From Apiospora phragmitis (taxonomy: Eukaryota > Ascomycota > Sordariomycetes > Amphisphaeriales > Apiosporaceae), in assembly GCA_038363925.1 (NCBI GenBank), contig JAQQWL010000006.1:414501-478500 (forward strand): a stretch of 64,000 nt of DNA. The letters run 5' to 3'. Under the pieces are notes generated by a model, which was not told the origin of the DNA, searched no databases, and saw only the letters and a list, made by a program, of their open reading frames with translations. Made by a program: the position numbers and the translations under genes. How positions within the stretch are numbered: position 1 is the first letter of the stretch; the number at the start of each line of letters is the position of its first letter. Below are positions 10,852 to 22,239 of this stretch, one piece after another.

Positions 10852-11934
10852 ATGGAAGCTACGACGAAGCAACACTTCTTCTTCCATGGGAAGCCCGTAA
10901 GTTTTCATCTTGGTTCCTTCCTACTGTCTAGTCTACTCGGTCGCCTCGCATATGCTAATGGGTTAACTGTACTATAGGGCCGCGAAGCCGAAAAAGCGAG
11001 GTGCCATCTCTGCCAGATCCGGTCTTTTTCGACCCATGCCAACTACCCCGTCACCATTACCAACGACGCGGACGATGTAGCGCTCGAGCCCGGATTCCGC
11101 TTCGTGCAGAAGTCACATCTCGGCCGCAACGTCCAACCGGCTAAAGGCGATTTCCGTAGCGGCTGCCACTGTGAGGATGGCGAAGATTGCCAGTATCCCT
11201 CCTGCCACTGCCTACAAGAAATGGAGGAGAGCGAGGGGGAGCCAGACGAAGAGGAAGGCATAATATACCGCCGGAAGAGCTACGCATACCACTCCCACGG
11301 CGCCAAAGCCGAGCATCTGCGCACCCGGATCCTCGAGTCGCGCGAGCCCATCTACGAATGCCACGAAGGATGCGCATGCGGACCAGAATGCCCGAACCGG
11401 GTCGTCGAGCGCGGGAGGAAGCTGCCTCTTCAGGTGTTCCGGACGGTCGACCGAGGCTGGGGCGTCAAGAGCCCCGTGGACATCCAAAAGGGGCAGTTCA
11501 TAGATAAATACTTGGGCGAAATCATTACGCCGAAAGAGGCGGACCGGCGGCGAGCCAAGTCAGACATCGCACAACGCAAAGACGTCTACCTCTTTGCGCT
11601 GGATAAGTTCTCGGACCCGGACTCGCCCGACGAGAGGCTGCGCGGGCCGCCGCTCGAGGTGGACGGCGAGTTCATGTCGGGGCCGACGCGGTTCATCAAC
11701 CACTCGTGTGACCCGAACCTGCGCATCTTCGCGCGCGTGGGCGACCATGCCGACAAGCACATCCACGACCTGGCCCTGTTCGCGGTCGAGGACATACCCA
11801 AAGGCACGGAGCTGACGTTTGACTACGTCGACGGGGTGTCGGACTCGGAAATTGATGCGCTGGACCCGGCTACTAAGAAGGACATGGCCCCGTGTCTCTG
11901 TGGAAGCAAAAACTGCCGGGGATTTCTATGGTGA
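10852..11934 (+). CDS. dim-5: Histone H3 lysine-9 methyltransferase, DIM-5/Clr4 type
   Basis: This is the SUV39-class enzyme that trimethylates H3K9 in the nucleus and so directs HP1 binding and, in Neurospora, DNA methylation. Exon 1 (10852-10896) encodes MEATTKQHFFFHGKP, matching the known short DIM-5 N-terminus. The 81 nt intron is followed by exon 2 (10978-11934); total 333 residues. The pre-SET domain has the Zn-cluster cysteines beginning FRSGCHC (residues about 75-81) and ending CACGPECPNRVVERG. The SET domain has GWGVKSPVDIQKGQFIDKYLGEII, the SAM/catalytic RFINHSCDPN (about 254-263) and ELTFDYVDG. The post-SET Zn motif is CLCGSKNCRGFLW at the C-terminus. There is no chromodomain, as in DIM-5. 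The gene is intact, with every catalytic element present. Confidence 0.96.
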
Positions 11935-13028
11935 ATTTCCAGATCACGCTGCGCGATGCATTCTACACACTACAGATGCAACTACTTCTATACAAAAGTC
12001 AGCTCGTGGGAGAGTTTGGCCCTGCGCCTAAAATCGGCCAAGGTTTTCGATTAGTAAAACCATCACGATGATGTGACGGAAGGTTGGCGGGATTCTTTGG
12101 TCATGTCTCTGAGACTCTGTCTTTCCTCGGATTTGATCCACGTGGTTGTCATGTGATGGTGAAACCTGACGGTCGTGGATTTCTGGTCCCTATTGAGTCG
12201 GACATGTATGGGAAGCTGGGCCAGATTTAATACGATGATTCATGGAACCAGATGCCGTGACTCGTTACAGAATACGCATTTATAGAGGGGGCGATAAGTG
12301 AGTATATTACCATCACCGGCGAGCAAATGACGACATGGGTGTCGTAGGAGATTGCATTTCATGCGACTGTCGTGTCAAAGTATGCCAATCAAGCATCCAC
12401 CAATCTTCAGCCCCTAACGGATTGGATTCAATATTGGCTTGTGGTGGTAGGTAGGCTATTATTAGGTAGGCCGGGGCCACTGTGGTTTCGGCGGTTAGCG
12501 GTTAACCTAGTGCCCTGGCATCGCCAAGCCTCTCTTCCTTCTTCTCCAATTTTGGGGGCCTACAGCAACTAAAAATCCCTAAGGCGGGGGTCTGCCAACC
12601 TACTAAACTACTACATGTACTTTACTAACCCAACACGCACCACGAACGATTCTGGATGTCTTTTTTTGCCTTAGAAGGTTGATCAAATGCGAACGTGAGG
12701 GACGGTTAGGGAAGAAGAAGAAGAAGAAGAAAAAGAAGGAAGATCTGATTGTACATACTAGAAGAAAAAGCCGGGGATGCTTGGCATCTTTTCTTCACTC
12801 CGTTCATTCACTTGACCCTTTGGTCGTCGATTTCTGTCAGTCAGTCAGTCAAGTCGGTTCAGCCTTCCCGACCTCAATTTATCGACTCGTCGGTTCGACT
12901 TGGAAAGAAAGTCCTAGCTTTCTCGACCACAGACAGGCAGATCCAGAAACAAGCGTGCAAAAAAGCTGCCGTGCGCAATGGTTTTATAGAGTCTAAATCC
13001 GATCGCAAAATCTCTGATCGGCGCAACC
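11935..13028. other. Intergenic
   Basis: About 1.1 kb between two + strand genes. It contains a purine-rich (GAA)n tract at 12711-12740 and a short TCAG repeat near 12837-12850. It is otherwise featureless by eye and presumably includes the UBTD-gene promoter and 5' UTR. Confidence 0.5.
12711..12740 (+). repeat. (GAA)n microsatellite
   Basis: A run of GAA/AAG trinucleotides about 30 bp long, with two interruptions, in the spacer upstream of the UBTD-type gene. Its position in a likely promoter or 5' UTR is noted; no function is claimed. Confidence 0.8.
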
Positions 13029-14320
13029 ATGGTACGTTTTCTAAGTCCAAATATCCCCCATACAATCTCCAGTCGTCTGGCCCAGACTTGCTAACCTCTT
13101 GGCTCTCTCGCTCTCCGTCTCTGTAGGGCTGCTGCTTCTCAACGCCCAATGGGCCCAATGCTCCATACCCTGGAGGTGCGCCTCCCTCCAGCTCGGCCCG
13201 CGCCATCAACTCCCCTCGCCTCGCCGCCAACCGCATCGAAGAAGCCGTGCGCAGCCCCAGGTCCCCGCACCGCGCGGAGGACATGCGCTCCGTCCGACAC
13301 CGCAATAACCGCCGGCAGCACAGCAGCAGCAACAACAACGGCCACCATACGGCCGCCTCCCACCAGCAGCAGCCGCCTCTCTCCCAGCACATCGACAAGC
13401 CGCTGCGCCGGCACACCTGGGTCGCCAAGAGCCGCGTCTGGACCCGGCCGCAGCTGGTCCGCGAGCGCGCCGACTTCTTCGACACCCGCGTGACGGGGCG
13501 GCCCGAGATCTGGCAGACCATCCGCGCGGCCCTCGAGGTCCTGTGGGAAGCAGAAGTCGCCGCCGCTGTGCGAAGAACTAAAACGGACGCTGCTGCTGCT
13601 GCTACGAACGAGGACGAGCACGAGAATGAGGGCGGGGACGGCGCCGGCAACGCAGACGATACGGCCCTGGCTACTGCCCAGAGCATTCTGAAAGCGGCCG
13701 AGATCACGCTCCCGACCGGCAACCTCGCCAACGGCGTGTATGATGCCCTGGGCACCTACTACGCGGTCCCAGAGTGGATCGTCTGCGACCCCGTCAACGT
13801 GGCCGCCTCCGACGACCCCAAGAAGGTCGAGCAGGACGACAACGATGACCTGACGGGCGGCGAGGAGACGGCCGAGGACAACGACGAGGAGGAAGCAGCC
13901 CTGCGGCGGCGCGAGGAGAAGGGGAAGGCCGTCGCCGACGTCCGCGACCTCACCAAGATCCGGGCGCGGCTCAGCGAGAACAGCCGGGACATCATCCTCA
14001 CGATTGGCACCAACGAGAGCGTCCGCAGTGTGATACGGAAGATCAAGGAAGAAGCAAATGTAGGTTCTGGCTTTTTTATCTCCCTCTCCATACGGTTCGC
14101 AAGTAAAGACAGCCCAGAGGATCTCACTTGTTCAACTCCACGTTTCCTTCATTGGGCGTCAGGTCACACACAATTGCTAACGTTTTCTCCCCAATAGTTA
14201 CCCCGGAACAAGGGCGTCAGACTGTCATACATGGGCAGGATCCTCAAGGAGAACACCTCCCTGCTTGATCAAGGCTTCCAGAAGGGCCATGTCGTCAACG
14301 CGTTCGTATTCACGCGATAG
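13029..14320 (+). CDS. UBTD-type ubiquitin-domain protein, N-myristoylation motif
   Basis: Fungal homologue of UBTD1/DC-UbP, a family that binds ubiquitin-pathway enzymes. The first coding exon is only the ATG (13029-13031), followed by a 95 nt intron. Exon 2 (13127-14059) opens GCCFSTPNG, giving MGCCFS: a Gly2 myristoylation site with Cys3/Cys4 for palmitoylation, so membrane attachment is expected. A Ser/Pro/Asn-rich linker (residues about 10-100) leads to the UBTD N-domain, LRRHTWVAKSRVWTRPQL, then DTRVTGRPEIWQTIRAALE and ILKAAEITLPTGNLANGVYDALG. An acidic linker follows, and the C-terminal ubiquitin-like fold is split by a 138 nt intron and ends GHVVNAFVFTR (exon 3, 14198-14320). Total 352 residues, intact. 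The family assignment is confident; the partners are unknown. Confidence 0.9.
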
Positions 14321-15221
14321 ATAGGATCCGTACGCATAGGTGCCGGCCAGACTGTTTTGGCGACACGGCTCCAACGCCTGTCGTGGCGACTGGGGTTCAC
14401 ACTCATACAGTTCGTTATGGTATATGGTTTGGTACATCTCTCAGTAAATGGGCTGGATGGCCGATGAGGATCGCACGTCACCATCCCCGCACTAAAAACC
14501 CCGTCTCTTGTTTATTGTTCCTTCTTTTTTTCTGATTTTTTCTTTTTCTTTTTTTGTCTGTTATAACTGCATGTTGTTTCCGGATAATACCCCCGGGTTT
14601 GCTTTTGGCCAGGATGACCACCAGCGTTTCCCCTGCCAAGGCCGGCCTACAGGAGTTAGGTGAGGCGTTGGGTAGGACAAGATCTGATTTCGCATCTCTT
14701 CTTTTCATCAAAGCACCGTCGTCCCCTATGAAGGGAGCGATACTCATTATTGTCTACTATATCGAGCATGCATTGCACCACGAAGAAGGGGTCAAATTGA
14801 TATTGTTTGATGCTAGCTACTAGATTCATTGAAAGATTCGTCCACTCCATATGTTTCTTTTCTTGGCATTGAAGTTTGAGTTCTTGGCTGATCGATGTCG
14901 ACCAATCAGGTTGCGAGGACAGTTGCCGTGATTGTAGAGTCAACGTCCCTGGTGTTTCCAGTTGCATTGGTTTCAGAACACAATGTGTCCCGTTAGGTGA
15001 TGCCACAAACCCGGTCTGGATCCTGTGTCTCTTCAAAGTGCAACATCTCGGTTTCGGGTGCAGCCTGGATCAGTGCGACTGACTGCTCGTTCCCGTACTT
15101 ATGAGCAACAGATGCCGACTTCGAAAGTAGGAGATGCGACCACTCTAGATGGCGCAGATGTATAGAAACTGCCTGGGCGGACGTTAGAGTACCGAGTCTC
15201 CAACGACCGGGCCCTCTTGTG
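14321..15221. other. Intergenic (convergent 3' ends)
   Basis: About 900 bp between convergent genes. T-rich tracts at 14515-14565 could serve as 3' UTR or termination signals for the + strand gene. No coding motif was found in the short open frames. Confidence 0.5.
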
Positions 15222-17011
15222 TCATGCCTCATTGGCCTTCTTCGCGATCCAGGACTGGGCTATGTAGCTACTCTTCGTCAAGCCGCTCTTATTCGCACCA
15301 TAGACGGCTTCTTTCCCGCGAACCTTCCCCAACCCGCCCTCCCCGTCGGGAAACGTCGGCGCCCCGCAGCAGACCGGATCCAGGCCGTCCAGGAACTCGA
15401 AGCCCATGGCCTCCTCCGCCACGCGCACGACCTCATCCAGCGACAGCTGCACCCCAGGGGCCCGTCCTGTACAGCAGCGGGCCCAGGTTCAGCCAGTGCC
15501 CGCCCGGCCGCAGCAGACGGGGCGATGGTCTCGGGGTAGCTCAGCAGGTTCCGCGTCGCGTCGAGGAAGAAGTAGGTGACGAGACATCGTACTGCTGGTC
15601 GGAGGGGAGGAAATCACCGTGGTGAAGTCGCCTTCGACGAGGAGGACCTTGGAGGGGTCGTCGATCAGGGTGGTGGTGCTGCTGGGGTCGTCGTCGTCGG
15701 GCTGTCCCTCGGGGAACATGACCGGGCGCTTCAGGTCGGCGGTCGTGGCGTGGTGCGATAGGCTGTCGATGAAGGGGTGGAGGGTGTGGCTCCATGGCGC
15801 GTGGTTCGCTTCCAGGTGTCGGTAGGCGGCTATCATGTACTTGGACCACTCGTTGATGGTCACCTCGAAGCCTGCATTATCAAAGCCGACAGTTGAGTCA
15901 ATAGTTGATGCCAAAACGTCACGCGCGCTGGTGATGCCGGGAAAGGGGAAGAAGGGGTGAGAAGATTAAAGAAATACCACCCATCTCCGCAATCTCGTAG
16001 CCCAAGCGACCCCAGCCCCGCTCTCGGCAACAAGACCCGCAGCAGAGGCGCGCTCGCAATGTTGTCGTTGCCGCCGCCGCCCGTACGGTCCGGGTATAGC
16101 CGCGCAAGCGTCCGCAGCATGGCACGGGAACGTTGGGTCGCGCTCCCTGGCCCGGCCCTCGTCGGACCAGTCCCGTACGTAGTGCTTCAGAGCCTGGACA
16201 ACGCTGACACGTTCTGGATGCTGGTCCGCCCTTCGCCTCGTCAAGTACGAAGCACGCCAACTCCGCTTCGGGGATGCTGTAGTATGCCAGGGCGTGCCGC
16301 GCGATGCCGTCGCACAGCAGGCCGTTCCGGTCGATCAGGTGGTCGAGGTCGTTCAGCTTCTGGCGGTAGTTGACGGAGGTCTCGAGGAGCTAATTCTTGC
16401 GCGGTTCGAGTGTGAACCGTTGGCGTCAACCAATTTGTCTGCCTCTACTTCTCATGTAGGGGGCTTTGGCTATTGGAGGGAGAGATAGGGGCATAGTTTG
16501 GCCGGAAAGGAGGGGGCTCCCGGGCATACACATACTTTCTTCTGGCTTTTGCTGACGTGGCGGTAGGCGTCCCTCCACCGGTCGACCTCGGCCTTATTCG
16601 CCTGCCGATAAGATCGGAAGCCGTCGATGGCTTTAAGCAGACGCCATCTGGGATGGTTCTCGTTCCAGGTCCCCCTATCTCGGGCTATCCTGTCCAGAAG
16701 CCTTTCCTTCTCGTCTTTGTGTCGGCTGCTACACCTTTCAGTAGGCCCTTCGCAGGCTTCAGCAACAGCAGCTCGAGTGAATGTTGTTACATCGGCCAGG
16801 CCGCTGATAACGACTTGCTCAGGGGCCACATGGCTGTCTGGGTTTCCTGAAGGGTCTCAGTTTTGCGACATCAAGCAGAAAGGAAGAGAGGTGGCTCACG
16901 TAGTAAAGATTCTAAGTGAGCAGGTTCTGCTTCATCCGTGGCCACCAAGGGAGTGAGGCTTAGGAGGCAGATTATCGTGATGAGTAATAAGCTGGACATT
17001 GATTGCACCAT
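15222..17011 (-). pseudogene. Secreted N2227/carnosine N-methyltransferase-like gene with seven frameshifts
   Basis: N2227-family SAM methyltransferase. Exons: 17011-16900, 16846-16536, 16389-15981 and 15871-15222. The N-terminus is a clear signal peptide (MVQSMSSLLLITIICLLSL, then TPLVATDEAE). Family landmarks in order are RYRQANKAEVDRWRDAYRHV, VRDWSDEGRA, the SAM motif VLLPRAGLG plus RLGYEIAEMG, FEVTINEWSKYMI, LLVEGDFTTV, VTYFFLDATRNLLSYPETIAP, GGHWLNLGPLL and QLSLDEVVR. They fall in different frames. Exon 3 needs three +1 steps (near 16222, 16110 and 16008). Exon 4 needs two -1 and two +1 steps (near 15608, 15588, 15517 and 15460). The indels net to zero in each exon, but one stop (15489-15491) interrupts straight-through reading. 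Residues between the breaks are well conserved, so the damage is recent or an assembly artefact. It is divergent from a ZIP gene. Confidence 0.8.
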
Positions 17012-17586
17012 ACTGTCTAAGATATCTAGAAGGCTTCGATGACAGTATTGACTTTCATCGGTTGAATGCTAGAAACACGTCTCAGCAGGGTAGAGTGGTA
17101 GCGGAAGCGGAAGCGAGGCATCCCATCTGTCCATGAAAGGAAAGATTGACAAGAGAACCTTGATGGCCAGCGCCGAGCCCGCCGCACCCACCATTTATCG
17201 CGAGCTCTTCCCAGTTTCGCGTACGCGTACTCCGGTTATGCGATGCTATAAGCAAGGTGGGTTGACTGCTGCGGCCCCAGAAATCGAGCCATCAAGGTTC
17301 CTCTCGTGACTCGGAAAACGGGTATCTGCATACGAACGATCGCACTGCATCGGCTTACTGGTCATATCTGGTGGCTCACACATATACCCGTGTATCCAAA
17401 GGGGTGTCTTTTATCGTGGCTCTGCGACAGGATGTCGTGGAGCTATTTCATCTGAGACTGCAATGTGCCCTCACGGGTAGCAAGAGACGACTATATAATG
17501 TGAGGCCATGGACCCTGTAAAGTGCAAATTTTCAACTCGCCACAAAATACTGTATAATTAAACCAGTTTATTGCATAAAATACAGC
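17012..17586. promoter_or_regulatory. Bidirectional promoter between N2227 and ZIP genes with paired zinc-element-like motif
   Basis: This 575 bp spacer separates the divergent start codons at 17011 (minus) and 17587 (plus). The 13-mer GAACCTTGATGGC occurs at 17155-17167 and again as its exact reverse complement at 17288-17300. Its core ACCTTGA resembles the yeast Zap1 zinc-responsive element ACCTTNAAGGT (9 of 11 positions over ACCTTGATGGC). A further CAAGGT half-site lies at 17254-17259. A TATATAA box (17493-17499) stands 88 nt before the ZIP start. Zinc control of both genes is inferred from this motif and from the transporter. Confidence 0.6.
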
Positions 17587-19180
17587 ATGTCCCGAGTGTA
17601 CCCCCTATACGCTGTTCTCGGTATACTACTGGTGCTGGTATCATTAGCACATCAAAGCCCACTCATCGCCATGCCGTCCGAAAAAATAGATACTGTTATA
17701 AACAGGGCCATCCAGAGCAGGGATATTGCCGATTTGAGCACACCTCTGATAAATGCGTCTGAGCTTGGAAATGAATTCGATACTAGTGAGAGGTATTGCC
17801 ATTTCCATGCCGGTGTTGAGTAAGAGACGAGTCCTACCACCGATGGAGTACAGAAGACGAACTGAGCTCGTTGGAGTGCAACATTGGGCAGCCTGGACAC
17901 ACCAAGCTTGGTCTTGCTAACTGGCCGATCCCTTAAGACACTGCGAGGATGGGCGAGACGCCGAACACTCGCCTAGTTGCGAACTAATCAGCCACGACTA
18001 CAACATACCGCTGAGATGGGGATGGTAGCTGCGATCCTCGTTGCTAGTGCAATCGGTAAGGCTCCCGGATCATGCCAGTGCCATATTATCGAGAAGAGGT
18101 TGACTTTATACTGATACTTCATACTAGGGGTGTACGGACCTATCGTGATGAGAATGAGGTTACCATCAACGACAAATGCATTTTTCACATTTGTTAAACA
18201 GTTCGGCACCGGCGTTGTCATCTCCACCGCGTTCGTACACGTGAGTTCACCCCTTTTTCTTTCTCAGCTACAACTACACTATCTCTTTGCGGCGGCCTGA
18301 CCCGAGGGACGACCAGCTGTTTACTCACGCGAGTCTGATGTTTGCAAATAAATGCCTGGGCGACCTGGACTATGAAGCTACGCCGGCTGTGATTCTCATG
18401 GCAGGAGTCTTCGTCTCCTTCATCGTGGAGTTCCTTCTCCCATCGGTACTTTTCCCATCGACAAACGGACGAACAACTAGCCAGCAGTGAGCTGGTGAAC
18501 ATCTTCGTTCTCGAATCCGGGATCCTGTTCCATTCACTATGTAAGTAGTATTAGTCCTCAGGCGCGCGAGGGCCACAGCAGTGACTGCCACTTCTTCCCC
18601 GGGCTTCCTGGATTGACTCACTAACAAACGTGGCAAAGTGATCGGCCTAACTCTTGTCGTGACCGGAGACAGCTTCTTCGTGACGCTGGCGTTGGTCATT
18701 GGTTTCCACCAGCTATTCGAGGGCATCGCCCTAGGAAGTCGGATCGCCGAGCTAGGGCTAGCCAAAGTACATAACAGCATGGTTCAAGTCTCAAGGGAAT
18801 CCTCATATGGAACCGTGGCGGGCGCAGGAGAAGAAACACCTCTGCTGGGGGGCAGCTCCCAGACACAAACGGAGGTATCAGTCAAAAGAAAGATTGCTCT
18901 CGCATCGGGGTTCGCCTTCGTCACGCCACTGGGTATGATGCTTGGCATGGCCGTCCTGCACCGTTTCAACGGGAACGATCCGTTCACTATCGTTGCGCTG
19001 GGCTCGCTCGATGCCTTCTCCGCCGGTATCCTCGTCTGGACTGGGGTCGTGGAGATGTGGGCGAGGGATTGGCTGGTGGACGGCGAGATGGCCAACCAGA
19101 ACAGCGTCAGAACGGGATTGGGACTGTTGGGGCTTGTCTCCGGGATGACCTTGATGGGTATTCTGGGGAAGTGGGCTTGA
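17587..19180 (+). CDS. ZIP-family zinc/iron transporter (ZIP-1), two frameshifts
   Basis: Plasma-membrane Zn(II) importer of the fungal Zrt type. Exons: 17587-17819, 17938-18055, 18128-18240, 18317-18540 and 18639-19180. The protein has a signal-like N-terminus, then HFHAGVEHCEDG, the subfamily hallmark DYNIPLR before TM1, the metal-site helices GTGVVISTAFVHLFTHASLM and FHSLLIGLTLVVTGDSF, and FHQLFEGIALGSRIAEL. The variable loop has EETPLLGG. Two breaks occur: one G missing from GGGG at 18018-18021 just after DYNIPLRWG, and one extra base near 18432-18440 after SFIVEF. With both, the exons total 410 codons. Residues on either side are conserved. It shares a promoter with the secreted N2227 gene. 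If the breaks are real the transporter is lost. Confidence 0.87.
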
Positions 19181-19316
19181 ATTATGGTGGATCATGCACA
19201 CACTCGTTCGTGCCTCATTTGCCCGTTGATCGGTTATTATATGAACCCTCAACGGTGGCGCCGTCTGTTTTAGACTTGGCGTATACAACAAGTCTTCATA
19301 AGCTCTATACTTGCTC

Positions 19317-19974
19317 CTAGCCAGCTGGTCTCCGAATCTCGTATACTCTCTCCAACACATTCTTTCTGTCACCAATTTGACCTAGAGCCGTGCCGGTTTG
19401 CTTGAACCCAGTCTTCTCCAGCACCCGGGAGCTGCCCGAGTTTTCTTCGACCACGTAGGCTTGCAGGATGTCTTTATGCTCTTGGCCCATCTGTGGAAGA
19501 CCATTGGGAAACTTTGACCAGTACGTGGCCAGGAACGCCTCCAGGGCTTCCGTGGCGTACCCTTTGCCCCAGCAAGCCATGCCGAAGAGGAAGAAGACCT
19601 CGGGAGGCCTGGTGATCCCGATGAAGCCAATGGCTGTTCCGTCTTCAAAACTCTCGGGGCTTCGTCCTCCGTCCGAGCCTGCTGCCGTCACTGCAAAAGC
19701 GAAGTTGCCGGGGTTCATCATCATCTGCATTCTAACCACGCTGTGCGACTTCTCTGCATCAGGCTCAGTCTCTACGCCGGAGGTCCTGGGAAAACCATGT
19801 TAGTCCAAAGTGGCGAAAAAAAGACGCGCACATATACTCCATGATGGTGGGATTAGTACGTATGCCATGCAGGGCATGTAGGTCTGTCGTGCGGACGGCC
19901 CGTAATCGGAGGCGGGTTGTCTCGATTTCCAGTCCATGTTGAGGACGACTTGAGTGCTCAAGTAAGGATTTCAT
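19317..19974 (-). CDS. GNAT-family N-acetyltransferase
   Basis: Small cytosolic GNAT enzyme of the RimJ/RimL-like type, 203 residues from two exons (19974-19832 and 19785-19317), separated by a 46 nt intron. It opens MKSLLEHSSRPQHG and contains IETTRLRLRAVRTTDLHALHGIRTNP in two overlapping motifs typical of the N-terminal strand-helix. Then come GTAIGFIGI, the acetyl-CoA loop region WGKGYATEALEAFL (about residues 125-138) and VVEENSGSSRVLEKTGFKQTG, the usual family C-terminal signature. The donor is either GTGCGC or GTATAT a few bases upstream; the former gives EYMTSGVETEPDAE. The substrate is unknown. It is convergent with the ZIP gene, 136 bp away. Confidence 0.82.
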
Positions 19975-21137
19975 TCTGGAAGGGTGTTGGTTTAGAATCT
20001 CTGGCAAGATTATGCGAATAGCGCATCATACCAGCTAGGTGACCGCATGTCATGTTGTTGCCTGACGCTGTTTGCGGCGCATACATTTATCTGCTCGGAG
20101 TTTAGGTCGGATCACACCCCTGAAAACCCGAGACTAACCTGAAAACTCGGCTGTCCTGTTGCTTCGCCATATCATTGGCCACCATCATGGGGAATGACTC
20201 TAGTAACTCGCATTATCGAACCGATGTTCAGCCAAGCCTAACGAAATGATGTGGGCAAGGGCGATACGATATGTACGTAGGTAGGCGCCCCAAAAACACA
20301 GCTCGATCAAGCCATAACATGACATAGAGCTACTTCAACAGGGTGCGTATCCTCGAGCCTTATTCCAAGACTCCAAGAGGGGAAATACTGGATGGTGGTG
20401 CCCTTGCAGCGTCGCATCCCCTTGCTTTGCTTACGGCAGCCCGTGGTTGGGCGGTCAATTTCCACTGCTCCTTTAGGCGCTTGGCACGCGCGAAAGTGAT
20501 AAGTCAGCAGCAGCTTTGCAGGCACAGCAGCAAACAATTGCTTGATTTATCAACTGAAATGCAACATGGTGGCTTTCAGGAGCAAATGTGATACGTAACC
20601 GATTCATCAGATCATGAGCAAAAGCCCAGCCGGAGCGTTAGGGAGCCAACCGCCTAGTCCGGCTCACCGGGAGGGCTTGGCAAGCCAATGGTGGCTTTTC
20701 AATATTCGCTTGAGACGACATGGATAGGTGAGAACCTGGAGTTCCAGAACGGCCGAATTTGGCCCCAAGCCACACAGCCTTTCCATCTTGAATCATTCGA
20801 TTGACTGCGAAACGAATACGCGGCGGTTATATTGCTACGCTATGTGCATGTATGCGAGTCGGCAGATAGCATTCGGTTGGTTGATTGAATGATGATTGGG
20901 GGGGGGGGTTTCGAAACTCGCAGTTGTGATCTCTCGAATGTCCTGCCTTGAAATGCCTGCCGGAAGTACGACTCGAAGTCGGTGCCAAACTGATATCAGG
21001 CCCACGAAGCCCACAGGCTGTGAATGAAAACAGTGGGAAAATGTGATTTCATCCTTCTCTGCTGTATTGAAGCGATTGCGTTCTAAGATATCATCAACCT
21101 CAAAAACTTGAATGACTCCTACTCGCCTACAAACGCC
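19975..21137. other. Intergenic
   Basis: About 1.2 kb between divergent genes. An 11-base poly-G run lies at 20898-20908. Short open frames show no domain features. No RNA gene was recognised. Confidence 0.5.
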
Positions 21138-22176
21138 ATGATTGGCTTATGTATTTTCACTGTGATCGGAGCTGGTCTTGTATGGTGCCACCAGCAGCAG
21201 CAGCCATTGGGGGCCGAAACATTCTTCCATCCTGACAACGCCGTCACAGACTCCGACTTCCCGGCGAACCCTGCATGGAGGATCGGAGAAGTGCAAACGA
21301 TACGATGGACGCCAACACCAGACTCCGACCACGCCATTACTCTTTGGCAGTATAGCATCAAGGCAGGATCGGCATTGCAGGGTCCCCCGATCTTCAGTAT
21401 GTTTTCCCCTCCCCCCGAAGAAGAAGCTTCTACACGCATCTGGCATCCCTGACATTGATCCATTTGCAGAAGGCCGGGCGGCGATCGGGACGATCCAGTT
21501 CGACTGGGTACCACAGATCTACCACTTCGATCTTTCCGAATCAAATGTCTTCTACCTCCGACTTCTACCCGGGACGGGAGCAGACCAAGACCAAGGGATG
21601 ATTGAGGCTCCGTCGATGCGGTCTCGTTACTTCAACATCTCCATAGCATCGTCGTCGCCATCGCCGTCGCTTCTTTCGAGAGCCTTGAGTGCAAAAACAG
21701 AGCTGGATCAAACCAGCCCTCCGACGATAGCCATTGCCCCTTCATACACCGCCTTGACCCTGGACACGGCGCCGCCGCCTCCGTCCGTGGTCCCGTCCCG
21801 CAGCTCCGCACCCCAAGCCACGTACGTCATCGCGGGCGCGAGCAGCAGTACGGCGACGCCGGACCCGCTACCCACGGGGGCCAAGATCGGGATCGGGGTG
21901 GGAGCCGGGGTGGGAGGTGTGGCCCTGGTCGTATTGGGTGTCATGTTGACGTTCCGGCGGGCGAGAAAGAGGGACAGTGCCATGCGGCTGAGCACATTGA
22001 AGGATCTGCCGATACTGCCACGGCCTGGAGGAGGAGGAGGCCTGGAAATTTCTCATTTCTACCAGCTGAAGGAGGGGTACCCTTCTACCGTGTCAACCAA
22101 GGGCCACCACCGTCAAGTGACGATATCCGAGACAAGGTTGGCCTATCACCCCGGAGTAGCCGAGCTGCACGGTTGA
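21138..22176 (+). CDS. Single-pass cell-surface protein with Kre9-like ectodomain
   Basis: Predicted type I membrane protein of 321 residues; exons 21138-21396 and 21470-22176. The start MIGLCIFTVIGAGLVWC looks like a signal peptide. The ectodomain begins NPAWRIGEVQTIRWTPTP and has a second half with IGTIQFDWVPQIYHFD and NVFYLRL, resembling the Ser/Thr-rich Kre9/Knh1-like Ig-type domain of fungal surface proteins. A Ser/Thr/Pro-rich stalk follows, then a glycine-rich TM helix (IGIGVGAGVGGVALVVLGVM, residues about 235-255), the stop-transfer RRARKRD and a cytosolic tail of about 70 residues. A sensor or wall-anchoring role is plausible but unproved. An in-frame TTG lies upstream, but 21138 is the first ATG in frame. 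Confidence 0.7.
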
Positions 22177-22239
22177 GCTTGTCCAGCCACATTGTATCCA
22201 CGCACTTCCACTCTGCCTGTTTGTTCTGAACAACTTGCC

